Shown: in pieces, positions 1 through 6,447 of the stretch
Layout: each line of letters starts with the position of its first letter
Numbering within the stretch: position 1 is the first letter of the stretch
Assembly (NCBI RefSeq): GCF_013870525.1
Contig: NZ_JACBXD010000006.1
Span: forward strand, 92,516 to 156,515
DNA from: Amycolatopsis pittospori
GTDB taxonomy: Bacteria; Actinomycetota; Actinomycetes; Mycobacteriales; Pseudonocardiaceae
Direction: 5' to 3'
DNA: 64,000 nucleotides
Position numbers and translations under genes: made by a program
Notes under the pieces: model-generated
What the model was told of the DNA's origin: nothing
Seen by the model: only the letters and a program-made list of their open reading frames with translations
The model's database searches: none

Positions 1-1
1 C

Positions 2-487
2 GCGGTCGACATCGACGTGGACGGCATCGACTCCGGCTGGCTCGCCGAGTACCTGCGCCAGCGCGGCCGCAACGGCGACAGTCGGCTGACCGGCGGCGGG
101 TACGTGATCCTCAACCGCCGGATCACGAACAACGACTTCTCCGGCTGGCACGCCTACACCGGTAGCAACCCGCACACCAGCCACGTCCACGTGTCGTTCT
201 CCCGAACGCGTTACGACGACCGCGGGTCGTGGGGAATCGCTGGAGGCGGGCCGGGACCGACACCGCCGTCCGGCCGACCGACGCTGAAGGCGGGCTCGAT
301 CGGCCAGGCAGTGACGGAACTCCAGGCGTTCCTCAACCGGGTCTACCCCGCGTACTCGAAGCTCGTTGTCGACGGAGTGTTCGGTGCGAAGACCACGGCC
401 GTGGTGAAGGAGTTCCAGCGCCGGACCGGCCTCGCGGTCGACGGGATCGTGGGCGCACAGACCTGGGCGAAGCTGGGGTTCCGCTGA
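2..487 (+). CDS. Phage endolysin, C-terminal part (M15-like peptidase end plus peptidoglycan-binding domain)
   Basis: The reading frame is open at the left edge of the window, so only the last 161 residues are present. The N-terminal part contains SHVHVS, the His-x-His type zinc motif seen at the end of M15/VanY-like phage peptidases. After a Gly/Pro linker (GGGPGPTPPS) comes a typical PG_binding_1 domain of about 65 residues (LKAGSIGQAV to QTWAKLGF), which would anchor the enzyme to peptidoglycan. The stop overlaps the start of the holin gene (TGATG), a normal lysis-cassette arrangement. The role would be host wall degradation at the end of the lytic cycle, or a remnant of it. The family is well supported; the exact bond cleaved cannot be read from the fragment. 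Confidence 0.8.
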   Translation, partial: AVDIDVDGIDSGWLAEYLRQRGRNGDSRLTGGGYVILNRRITNNDFSGWHAYTGSNPHTSHVHVSFSRTRYDDRGSWGIAGGGPGPTPPSGRPTLKAGSIGQAVTELQAFLNRVYPAYSKLVVDGVFGAKTTAVVKEFQRRTGLAVDGIVGAQTWAKLGFR

Positions 488-792
488 TGGCCACCTCCAC
501 ACCTCGGCCACGGCCGATTCTCGATTCGATCCGCAGCGGAGCATGGAAGACCATTGTCGGCACGCTCGTGGCGGCGGCCGTGTCCTTCGGTCTGCTCAAC
601 GGCCAGCAGGCGACGCTGCTCGACAACATCGTCGCCGCGCTTGCCACGCTGATCACCCTGGTGACCTCGTTCGTCGCGCAGCTGCACGTCCTCGGTCGAT
701 CGGAGCCGAAGGTGACGCCCGTGGCGGACCCTCGCGACAACACTGGCAGCCCGCTCGTACCAGCGCTGGTCCCGCCAGACCCAGAACCGTAG
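487..792 (+). CDS. Putative phage holin
   Basis: A 101-residue protein whose ATG overlaps the endolysin stop. It has a short charged N-terminus, then two hydrophobic segments (about residues 17-35 and 37-58) separated by a polar turn (NGQQ). A Pro- and Asp-rich hydrophilic tail follows (EPKVTPVADPRDN). Small size, two membrane spans, a charged tail and position directly after an endolysin are the usual signs of an actinophage holin, which forms membrane lesions that release or activate the endolysin. There is no family-specific motif, so the call rests on topology and context. A strong hairpin follows 50 bases after the stop. Confidence 0.72.
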   Translation: MATSTPRPRPILDSIRSGAWKTIVGTLVAAAVSFGLLNGQQATLLDNIVAALATLITLVTSFVAQLHVLGRSEPKVTPVADPRDNTGSPLVPALVPPDPEP

Positions 793-843
793 GTCTCGGC
801 CTTTCCACGGCTGGGCTCCAGCCGGCCAGGCCATCCCACGCCA

Positions 844-880
844 AGGCCCCCGCCTGTCCGAACCGGACGGGCGGGGGCCT
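844..880 (+). terminator. Intrinsic terminator after the lysis genes
   Basis: A 17-base stem with one mismatch and a 3-base loop (AAC), very GC-rich, is followed by CTCTTTGT on the + strand. It lies between the holin stop and the convergent gene ending at 891, so it would end rightward transcription of the lysis genes. Confidence 0.85.
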
Positions 881-890
881 CTTTGTCGTG

Positions 891-1178
891 TCAACTGGCA
901 TTCGCGAGCGGCGAAGGCAGGAAGTGGACGGTCACCTCCTTGCCGATCAGGGAGTCCAGCACATCGCGTGCCGCCCTTGTCGACAGCACCAGCAGCATGA
1001 CGGTGTCACCGTTCTGCACTCGTTCAAGCAGTGCGCGCCATCCTGGCGTGAGCTTGCCGCCCTGGCCGACGTCGGTGATCACGTGCGTGCAGCCGTACCA
1101 GCGCAGCCACCACCCCAACTCTTCCAGCACGCCAGCGGGGGTCTTCGGCGGAACCTTCGCGTAGCCATAGGTCGTCAT
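891..1178 (-). CDS. Small serine-recombinase N-terminal-domain-like protein, catalytic Ser absent
   Basis: A 95-residue protein starting at the ATG that overlaps the stop of the Lsr2-like gene (ATGA). It keeps the outline of a resolvase/invertase N-terminal domain: an initial YGYAKV strand, a central GGKLTPGWRALLERVQNGD segment equivalent to the usual R-P-x-x-x-x-L...GD block, and a following VMLLVLS strand. However, the canonical Y-x-R-V-S contains the nucleophilic serine, and here the motif reads Y-A-K-V-P. The DNA-binding domain is also missing. It should therefore not recombine DNA. A regulatory or dimerisation role, perhaps with its Lsr2-like neighbour, is only inference. Distant similarity; moderate certainty. 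Confidence 0.55.
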   Translation of the reverse strand: MTTYGYAKVPPKTPAGVLEELGWWLRWYGCTHVITDVGQGGKLTPGWRALLERVQNGDTVMLLVLSTRAARDVLDSLIGKEVTVHFLPSPLANAS

Positions 1179-1648
1179 TCCAACCCCACGGAGGCCGGGC
1201 CTACCGGCAAGCCTTTTCCTTCGCGATATTGCTGGTAGGCGTCGAACACCTCCTGCGGCACTCGTCCGCCCATCTCGAACCCGTTCTTCTCGCCCCAAGC
1301 GCGAGCCATGTCGCGGTAACGCTTCTTCGCTGCCTCGATCTTCACCGGCCCGTTCCGGATACTCCGAAACCAGCGCGGGTCGAACGACTCGACCTTCGGT
1401 GCCGGAGCGGACGCCGCCGGAACCGACCGGGCACCGCGCTTGGCTCGCGTCCGGCCCACGATCTTCTGCTTCCCGAGCCGACGAGCGGAGTCGAGGTACG
1501 GCTGGATGGCTGCCCGAAGCTCCTCGGCGTGCTCGCTAGTGAGGTCGCTTCGCAGCGCTTCGCCGTCGAAGCCCCACAGGATCGTCTCGTCTGCGGCCTG
1601 AGTGCGGTCGAGGTCATCGACGATCAGGGTTTGCGTGATCTCTGCCAT
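1175..1648 (-). CDS. Lsr2-like nucleoid-associated protein
   Basis: A 157-residue protein with the Lsr2 layout. The N-terminal dimerisation domain contains LIVDDLDRTQAADET and F-D-G, then D-L-T and L-R-A-A-I-Q-P-Y, matching the VDDLDG...ETV...DG pattern and the L-x-P-Y helix end of Lsr2. A basic Ala/Pro/Arg linker follows (about residues 60-95). The C-terminal DNA-binding part is RAWGEKNGFEMGGRVPQEVF, close to the Lsr2 R-x-W-A-x-x-N-G-x-x-V-x-x-R-G-R-V-P block. The AT-hook-like RGR is GGR here, which may weaken minor-groove binding. Lsr2 proteins silence AT-rich foreign DNA; phage-borne copies can act as decoys or self-silencers. A good ribosome-binding site (GGGGGAA) precedes the ATG. It lies in a leftward operon between the zinc protein and the recombinase-like protein. 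Confidence 0.82.
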   Translation of the reverse strand: MAEITQTLIVDDLDRTQAADETILWGFDGEALRSDLTSEHAEELRAAIQPYLDSARRLGKQKIVGRTRAKRGARSVPAASAPAPKVESFDPRWFRSIRNGPVKIEAAKKRYRDMARAWGEKNGFEMGGRVPQEVFDAYQQYREGKGLPVGPASVGLE

Positions 1649-1660
1649 CGGAAGTTCCCC

Positions 1661-2071
1661 CTACGCGGCACGAGCGGCCAGTGACTTACCTGTTCCGCGA
1701 CTTGCGATTTTTCGCACCTGTTGACGCTCCGACTGAGCCTCTCGCGCTAGCTGCGCCAGGAACCGGCGTACCACCGTCCGCGGAATGGCGAGACCTTGCC
1801 GGAGGTAGCCGTCCACGTACGCGTACTCCCTGAGGCCGACACGCTCAAGTGTGACCCGATCAAAGAAGTCCACGGCGTCCGAATGACAGCGTGAACACTG
1901 CAAACGTTCAGTCAGGCAACCGACATGCGAGCCCTCTTGCTGCAAGATGTACCCGTCGTGGGTGGGGTCCCAGTTGTGCCCGCGAGCGCGGCACTTCAGG
2001 ACCTGTTTCGGCACGCTTCTCAGGTAGTCGAGAACTTCACGATCGAGCCCTTTCAGGTAGCTGGCAGTCAT
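1661..2071 (-). CDS. Phage/element zinc-finger-like hypothetical protein
   Basis: A 136-residue protein, first gene of the leftward operon and 12 bases before the Lsr2-like gene. It carries a probable zinc site built from C-x-x-x-G-H (CRARGH, about residue 27), a middle Cys (VGCL) and C-S-R-C (LQCSRCHS). A basic helical tail follows, with RRFLAQLAREAQ and RKIASRG. Proteins of this size and Cys spacing are common as unnamed genes in actinophages and integrated elements. A nucleic-acid-binding role is likely from the zinc site and basic tail, but no named family is recognised. Confidence 0.6.
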   Translation of the reverse strand: MTASYLKGLDREVLDYLRSVPKQVLKCRARGHNWDPTHDGYILQQEGSHVGCLTERLQCSRCHSDAVDFFDRVTLERVGLREYAYVDGYLRQGLAIPRTVVRRFLAQLAREAQSERQQVRKIASRGTGKSLAARAA

Positions 2072-2197
2072 ACCCAGCGCGCCTCCCCTTGCGAAAGATT
2101 GTCACCTACTAGCACGACAGTGCACCTTGGCGTAGGAGTAAGGCAACTGCATCGAGACAAAACATCCCACCTATTGCGCACTGTTCACCCATATGCA

Positions 2198-2237
2198 CCA
2201 AGGCCCCGGAACCGTTCAGACGGTTCCGGGGCCTTGG
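2198..2237 (-). terminator. Perfect 17-bp hairpin, terminator-like
   Basis: Two perfect 17-base arms around the loop TTCAGA (2215-2220). It lies just past the stop of the leftward DUF397 gene (2265), so it probably ends that transcript and insulates the gene cluster further left. There is no T tract on either side. Confidence 0.7.
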
Positions 2238-2264
2238 GGTGGTTGAGTGTCGAAGCAGCGTTCG

Positions 2265-2645
2265 CTAGGCGTAGGCCAACTCGTCGAATTCTCGCGCCTG
2301 CACACCTGAATGGAACGCTGCAAGCTCGGTCTCAGTGAACACCAGTTCGGCTGCGCCCCTAACCGCCCCCGTCTTCCTGAAGACGTAGTCACCGTCTGGC
2401 CGGCGAACCACAGTCACGATCCGCTCGCCACTCAGCCCGGCACGAATCTCGGCCTGATAGTGATCGAACTCCGCGGCCGTGAAGATGAGCCTGGTGTCAT
2501 CGGGGGCGCCGAAGGTCTTCTTGTCGTCGCGTAGCTCGACCCGGTCGCCCTGACGGGCTACTCGCACGCAGTCCTTGTCCGGATTGCTGGCGGTGGCCTT
2601 ACGGAAGTCGGCTTCGCGAAATGGCAGCGAGGTGGGGGTGTTCAT
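2265..2645 (-). CDS. DUF397 protein with a degenerate second copy
   Basis: A 126-residue protein, 12 bases downstream of the XRE regulator on the same strand, with an AGGAGAG ribosome-binding site. The first half follows the DUF397 pattern: F-R-K-A-T-A-S-N, C-V-R-V-A, DRVELRDDK, then LIFTAAEFDHY. The second half (IVTVVRRPDGDYVFRK then ELVFTETELAAFHSGV) reads as a second, weaker DUF397 repeat. DUF397 proteins nearly always accompany XRE/DUF5753 regulators in actinomycetes. In characterised pairs (for example WhiJ-like or BldB-associated systems) the small protein modulates the regulator. A toxin-antitoxin-like function has also been proposed for such pairs. The pair is recognised with confidence; its target is unknown. 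Confidence 0.85.
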   Translation of the reverse strand: MNTPTSLPFREADFRKATASNPDKDCVRVARQGDRVELRDDKKTFGAPDDTRLIFTAAEFDHYQAEIRAGLSGERIVTVVRRPDGDYVFRKTGAVRGAAELVFTETELAAFHSGVQAREFDELAYA

Positions 2646-2657
2646 CGTGGATCTCTC

Positions 2658-3569
2658 CTAGTTGGGGTGTGGCGGGGAAGCCTTAGATCGACTCGCGAAG
2701 TCATCGGCAATGTCCTGCAAGAACTCCCTGGTCTCCTCGAACTTCAGTGCCGCGTTCGACAGCCGAGCCCACGCAGCCTCGTAGGCGCGCAGGGCTTTCC
2801 GGTCGTCGAGATAGCGGATCTCAGCTTCACCCTCGACGTAGGCCAGTTCGAGCGGCCCGGCCGCGCCCGGCGAAGGGACGCGGATGAGCGCGAACGGTGC
2901 CGAGATTGGCGACCGTCGTCCGGCTGGCTGCTCGAACGGCATCACCTGAGGGTGCACGTGCGGCCGATTGGACTGCTCGATCAGGTACTCGATCTGCTCA
3001 CGCATCACATCCGTGCCACCCCATACTCGGCGCACGCAGGATTCGGATAGAACGAACTGAAGTACGGGCGGCTCGTCCTTGTCGAGGATGTCTTGCCTCG
3101 CCAGCCGTGCAGCGATGCGGTCTTCCAGCGTGATGTCGTTGAACTCTGGCTCGTCGGCGTGCATCGCACGGACGTACCGCTCGGCCTGCAAGAGACCTGG
3201 GACGACCTCAAGTTCGACGGCACGTAGCTGATCAGCGTGCTTCTCCAGGTCGACGCGGAGCCGGATGTCCTCGGAGTAGGCACGGTTGTGGCCGGTCGTC
3301 CAGAACCCTCGCTTGTGGCTGTCGCGGCGTAGCTCGCGAAGCGCCTCCTTGTAACCCTCGTCCGTGAAACCGAGCTTGTCCGCGAGCAGAACAAGGTCGC
3401 CGGGAGAGATGTTGCTGCCGCCTTGAATCAAGCTGTTCATCCGGGCGGGACTGGTCTCTATCAGGCGCGCAGCCTCAGCTTGCGAGACGTTCGCCGTCTC
3501 GATCATGTGGGCGATCTCGCGCCCGAGCAGCATCTTGCGAGCCGTACGAACTGTGGCTGACATCGACAT
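2658..3569 (-). CDS. XRE-family regulator with DUF5753 domain
   Basis: A 303-residue protein. An N-terminal helix-turn-helix spans about residues 18-75 (NVSQAEAARLIETSPARMNSL then DLVLLADKLGF). The long DUF5753 domain follows: the characteristic LRAVELEVVPGLLQ at about residue 118, ERYVRAMHA, RQDILDKDEPPVLQFVLSE, VMREQIEYLIEQS and an ELAYVEGEAEIRYLDD end. The domain order and length are standard for WhiJ-like actinomycete regulators. The chosen ATG has a GGAGAGG site; a second in-frame ATG two codons on is possible. It is divergent from the small gene at 3769, and an inverted repeat lies in the spacer, suggesting autoregulation. It probably forms a pair with the DUF397 gene. Confidence 0.9.
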   Translation of the reverse strand: MSMSATVRTARKMLLGREIAHMIETANVSQAEAARLIETSPARMNSLIQGGSNISPGDLVLLADKLGFTDEGYKEALRELRRDSHKRGFWTTGHNRAYSEDIRLRVDLEKHADQLRAVELEVVPGLLQAERYVRAMHADEPEFNDITLEDRIAARLARQDILDKDEPPVLQFVLSESCVRRVWGGTDVMREQIEYLIEQSNRPHVHPQVMPFEQPAGRRSPISAPFALIRVPSPGAAGPLELAYVEGEAEIRYLDDRKALRAYEAAWARLSNAALKFEETREFLQDIADDFASRSKASPPHPN

Positions 3570-3673
3570 GGCCTCTCCATGGAGCTTGAAGAGCGACGTT
3601 CGCGGATAGGCCGGTCCCTCCCTTCAGGGGAGAGGGTATCGCCCAACGCCACTCGAATGGACGGGTGCTCAAG

Positions 3674-3688
3674 GCTTGAATTTCAAGC
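3674..3688. promoter_or_regulatory. Inverted repeat, candidate operator of the XRE regulator
   Basis: GCTTGAATTTCAAGC is a near-perfect dyad in the spacer between the leftward XRE gene and the rightward small gene, in a locally AT-rich stretch. A further TTCAAG half-site lies about 10 bases to the right. The position fits autoregulation by the XRE protein; this is inference. Confidence 0.5.
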
Positions 3689-3768
3689 TTACGTAGTTCA
3701 AGATACGAAACCACGAGTTCAGAACACTCTAACTGGAATCGGTCACCCAGCCTACGTGAGAGGTCGTC

Positions 3769-4026
3769 ATGCCCGTATCCGCGATCACAGCCCCCACGTC
3801 TCCCACCAGGCGGGAGGTGTCGTGCACTGACGGACTACGACGGGCGAGGCACGTGAGCACCTACCTCGGCAGTGGTTACGTCGTCCTGCTTGCTCCGCCC
3901 GCCGAAGCGGCGTTGCTGATCCCCGCCGCTGCTCGCGAGCTAGCCAAGAACCTCGTCGCACAAGCCGACGAGGCCGAAGCCAGCCAGAAGACGCCGGGAA
4001 GCGCGGTCCGTCTTCAGCACCCGTAG
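3769..4026 (+). CDS. Small hypothetical protein divergent from the XRE regulator
   Basis: An 85-residue protein from an ATG preceded by GAGAGG. The N-terminus is Thr/Ser-rich. The body STYLGSGYVVLLAPPAEAALLIPAAARELAKNLVAQADEA reads as a beta strand pair followed by an amphipathic helix, with a polar tail. No catalytic motif or signal peptide is visible. Similar short genes sit next to DUF397/XRE pairs in related actinomycetes, but no family name is known to me. The coding call rests on codon third-position GC, the ribosome-binding site and the sensible composition. Confidence 0.5.
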   Translation: MPVSAITAPTSPTRREVSCTDGLRRARHVSTYLGSGYVVLLAPPAEAALLIPAAARELAKNLVAQADEAEASQKTPGSAVRLQHP

Positions 4027-4165
4027 GCCCGCTCAACCTTCCCGCGTCCCCCGGCGTGAGGGTTGAGCTTCCGGAGTCGGGCGGCGCGGCGTCGAGCCTG
4101 GCGCGGATTCAGCAGGGAGTCCAAGGATCCGCCCGCCGCCCGCACTCACTAATGAGGTGAATTCG

Positions 4166-4582
4166 ATGCCCGCGCAGAAGCACCAACTGTTGGTCGCTTG
4201 GTTCCGTTGCCGCCAAGACGGGCTCGAACACGCCGTCGAAGATGGAGTGGCCGGACGTGCCATGCGGGACAAAATCGGCGAATTCGAAGCTCTTTGCGGA
4301 CACCGCGTTCTTCCGACGTCGATCACCGTTGGACCAGGCGCAAAATGCCTTCACTGTCGCGTCTTCCTTCGTGCGCGCACAGAACTCACCGACTTCAACA
4401 CACGAATGAAGGGGCCACGATTGGGTCGGCGGCGCCGACACTTCCTTCGCTGGATCCCTTTCTCGCGATCCCCTCGGGTTCAGCCCTCCCCGCCGGTTGA
4501 ACCCGAGGCCTGTCGTGACGGCCCCGGCGTGTCCCCTCGCCGCCGCCGGGGTCGTCACCCTCCAAGAGCGGCGGATGAATGA
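4166..4582 (+). CDS. Small Cys/His protein, putative zinc-binding
   Basis: A 138-residue frame from an ATG with GAGG eight bases upstream; the earlier GTG at 4157 overlaps that site and is less likely. The first 80 residues look like a real domain: LLVAWFRCRQDGLEHAV, then ALCGHRVLPTSI, then PGAKCLHCRVFL. The pattern C-G-x-x-V...C-x-x-C fits the very common small actinomycete proteins found near XRE/DUF397 genes, probably zinc-binding. The last 50 residues are Pro/Arg-rich, are coded across two GC-rich stem-loops, and look like read-through rather than domain. The real functional end may be earlier. Function unknown. Confidence 0.55.
   Translation: MPAQKHQLLVAWFRCRQDGLEHAVEDGVAGRAMRDKIGEFEALCGHRVLPTSITVGPGAKCLHCRVFLRARTELTDFNTRMKGPRLGRRRRHFLRWIPFSRSPRVQPSPPVEPEACRDGPGVSPRRRRGRHPPRAADE
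4472..4558 (+). other. Two adjacent GC-rich stem-loops inside the end of a small gene
   Basis: The first stem has 11-base perfect arms (4472-4482 with 4498-4508). The second has near-perfect arms (about 4514-4528 with 4541-4558). Both lie inside the apparent 3' end of the 4166 gene and just before the next gene. They could be terminators or RNA-processing structures; no T tract follows. Confidence 0.4.
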
Positions 4583-4877
4583 ACTCCCCGACGGTGCGGA
4601 ATGGGCATGGCCGGGCAAGCTTCATCCTGAAGTGCTCCACCGCGTTACAAGTCCTCGTACCGAATGGCTTCGCTCTCATGGTCGATATATCACGTTGGCG
4701 GCATGCGGGATAGTGTGCGCCTTGCGCGCGCCACCTCCAAATGCGAAATACTGCGAAAAATGTTGGCCGCCAGAAAAATCGGTCACTCCGCAGTCATTGC
4801 CAAAACGGATTCCTCGGCGAGTTCCATCCCCCAAATCGCCACGCCGCACCCACAACAGCGGCTGGTTCGGCGACTGA
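4575..4877 (+). CDS. Second small Cys-containing protein
   Basis: A 100-residue frame whose ATG overlaps the end of the previous gene by 8 bases, preceded by AAGAGCGG. The core SHGRYITLAACGIVCALRAPP followed by YCEKCWPP has the same C...C-x-x-C layout as the upstream protein, so the two are probably distant paralogues with a small zinc site. The tail is basic and Pro-rich (PKRIPRRVPSPKSPRR). The local DNA is richer in A and T than the main chromosome, in keeping with element DNA. No function can be assigned. Confidence 0.45.
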   Translation: MNELPDGAEWAWPGKLHPEVLHRVTSPRTEWLRSHGRYITLAACGIVCALRAPPPNAKYCEKCWPPEKSVTPQSLPKRIPRRVPSPKSPRRTHNSGWFGD

Positions 4878-5061
4878 AGTACCAGATGGACATCTATACG
4901 CGTCCAACCTGGTGTCGTCGTGAACTTTGGGAACCTCAACGAAAGGAGGCATACCCGCACTCTCGGTCAGCGGATCGACCCTACGCGCGACCCGAGAGGT
5001 GGTACCGGAGGCGGAAGGCTCCTACTTCAATTGGTATTTCCACGACAAGAGGAGAAAGCTA

Positions 5062-5220
5062 ATGGAACAGATCAATGACCCCTTGGTTCTCGCGGTCGAG
5101 CAACTGTCCGTCGTGCGCGGACGTATGGACGCCGTCCACTCCGACGGCGCGCAGGACGCTGGCGGCGACGGTCATGGCAGCAGCGGCGGCGACGGTCTGA
5201 ACATCCCCGAATCCTCCTGA
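5062..5220 (+). CDS. Candidate RiPP-like precursor peptide (52 aa)
   Basis: The ATG is preceded by GAGGAG with 7-base spacing, a much stronger site than those of its neighbours. The N-terminal 20 residues (MEQINDPLVLAVEQLSVVRG) look like an amphipathic leader. The rest is low-complexity and rich in Gly, Asp, Ser and His (DAGGDGHGSSGGDG), ending LNIPESS. There is no Cys, no signal peptide and no membrane span. The stop lies 12 bases before a JmjC-type oxygenase gene, followed by a translationally coupled aldo-keto reductase. A short leader-plus-odd-tail peptide immediately before two tailoring oxidoreductases is the usual form of a ribosomally made, modified peptide locus. I do not recognise the family; the precursor role is inference from architecture. 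Confidence 0.55.
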   Translation: MEQINDPLVLAVEQLSVVRGRMDAVHSDGAQDAGGDGHGSSGGDGLNIPESS

Positions 5221-5232
5221 GTCAGGACGAAT

Positions 5233-6447
5233 ATGGATCATCACCTTGTCCAATCGCTTGAAAAAGCGCTGGGCTGGGTTGACGCGAGCGAACTCGGCAA
5301 CGGGTTCGCTCGCGGCACCCTGCCTGATCACGAACTGTGCTCGCGGCTGCTGACGCCGACTCGGCTTCTAGACGTTGTGATGCGGCGAAGCCTCGAACCA
5401 CCGCAGTTTCGCGTGTTCGCACGCGGCAACGAGCTGCATCCCGATGCGTACCTCAACCGGCAAGTTACCCGTCGCGGGCAATCGCTTCCGATGGTCAACA
5501 TGGATCGTCTCGGCCAGCTCTTGGCCTCGGGCTGTACGACTGTCCTGGATGCCTTGGACGCCGCCGATCCCACGATGGAGGTCGCTTGCCGCGCGTTGCA
5601 GTGGTGGTCGAAGGAAGTCGTTCAGGTCAATACCTACCTCACCACGGCAACTGCCCCAGGGTTTTCTCTTCACTGGGATGACCATGACGTCATAGTCGTT
5701 CAGCTGGCGGGCGAAAAGTCCTGGGAGGTCAGGGGGCTATCGCGCGTTGCACCGATGTACCGCGACGCTGCCCCGAACACTGAGCCGAGCAAGGAGGTCG
5801 TCTGGGCTGGAACCATGCGGACTGGGGACGTCATGCACATCCCGCGTGGCTATTGGCATCAAGCAACCCGCGGCGACCAGCAAGCCGAGGGCTACAGCCT
5901 GCACGTCACGTTCGGGTTCGTTAAACGGACTGGCGTCGACTGGTTGAGCTGGGTCGCCGATCGGAGCCGCGAGCGAGAACCATTCCGCCATGATCTCGAT
6001 CGCTGGAGCGGCGACCGCGGGTTGGCCGAGGAGCAGCGTCGGTTGGCCACCGAGGTTCTACGGTTAGTCGCCGACTATCCCGTAGCCGACTACCTGGCTG
6101 CACGTGAGCGGGAGCGAACACCTCCAAGGCAGGTGGCGACAGGCGGAGTATTCGGGCCACCCAAGGCAGTCGTATGTGTCGCGAGCTTCCCTCCGCACGT
6201 CGCCCAGCGCGACGACGTCATCGAGGTCTACGCGTGCGAGAAGCGATTCGCCTTTGCTGCCAAGGCCGGGCCAGCGTTGGCCATGCTTCTATCTGGCCAT
6301 CCAGTCGAACTCGCGGAGGTGAACAGAGCTACCGGTATCGACGCGGAAGCGCTGGCCGCCACCCTGATCAAGGAGGGCGTGTGTGCCGAGTTGACAGAGG
6401 CGTTGTCCTCGGGCTGCACCGGTCTGGTCCCAGCCGTGCGCTCATAG
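5233..6447 (+). CDS. JmjC/cupin-4 Fe(II)/2-oxoglutarate oxygenase (ROX-like)
   Basis: A 404-residue protein with the layout of ribosomal-oxygenase-type enzymes (YcfD/NO66 family): an N-terminal helical part, a JmjC double-stranded beta-helix, then a C-terminal winged-helix-like region. The iron site is visible as H-x-D in LHWDDHDVIVVQ (His147, Asp149) and the distal His209 in IPRGYWHQA. GEKSWEV and GDVMHIPRGYWH are typical of the fold. Known members hydroxylate Arg or His side chains in ribosomal proteins. Here the gene sits 12 bases after a 52-residue Asp/His/Gly-rich peptide, so that peptide is the obvious candidate substrate. The 3' end overlaps the next gene by 67 bases. The fold call is strong; the substrate is inference. 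Confidence 0.85.
   Translation: MDHHLVQSLEKALGWVDASELGNGFARGTLPDHELCSRLLTPTRLLDVVMRRSLEPPQFRVFARGNELHPDAYLNRQVTRRGQSLPMVNMDRLGQLLASGCTTVLDALDAADPTMEVACRALQWWSKEVVQVNTYLTTATAPGFSLHWDDHDVIVVQLAGEKSWEVRGLSRVAPMYRDAAPNTEPSKEVVWAGTMRTGDVMHIPRGYWHQATRGDQQAEGYSLHVTFGFVKRTGVDWLSWVADRSREREPFRHDLDRWSGDRGLAEEQRRLATEVLRLVADYPVADYLAARERERTPPRQVATGGVFGPPKAVVCVASFPPHVAQRDDVIEVYACEKRFAFAAKAGPALAMLLSGHPVELAEVNRATGIDAEALAATLIKEGVCAELTEALSSGCTGLVPAVRS

Noticed and set aside
3475..3830. Short frames on both strands across the XRE/small-gene spacer
   Set aside because: No ribosome-binding sites; they overlap the operator-like dyad and the starts of better-supported genes.
5062..5220. Lanthipeptide or lasso-peptide precursor
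   Set aside because: No Cys for lanthionine, no Thr at the penultimate leader position, and no LanB/LanM, HopA1, B1/B2 or cyclase gene nearby; only a general RiPP-like call is defensible.
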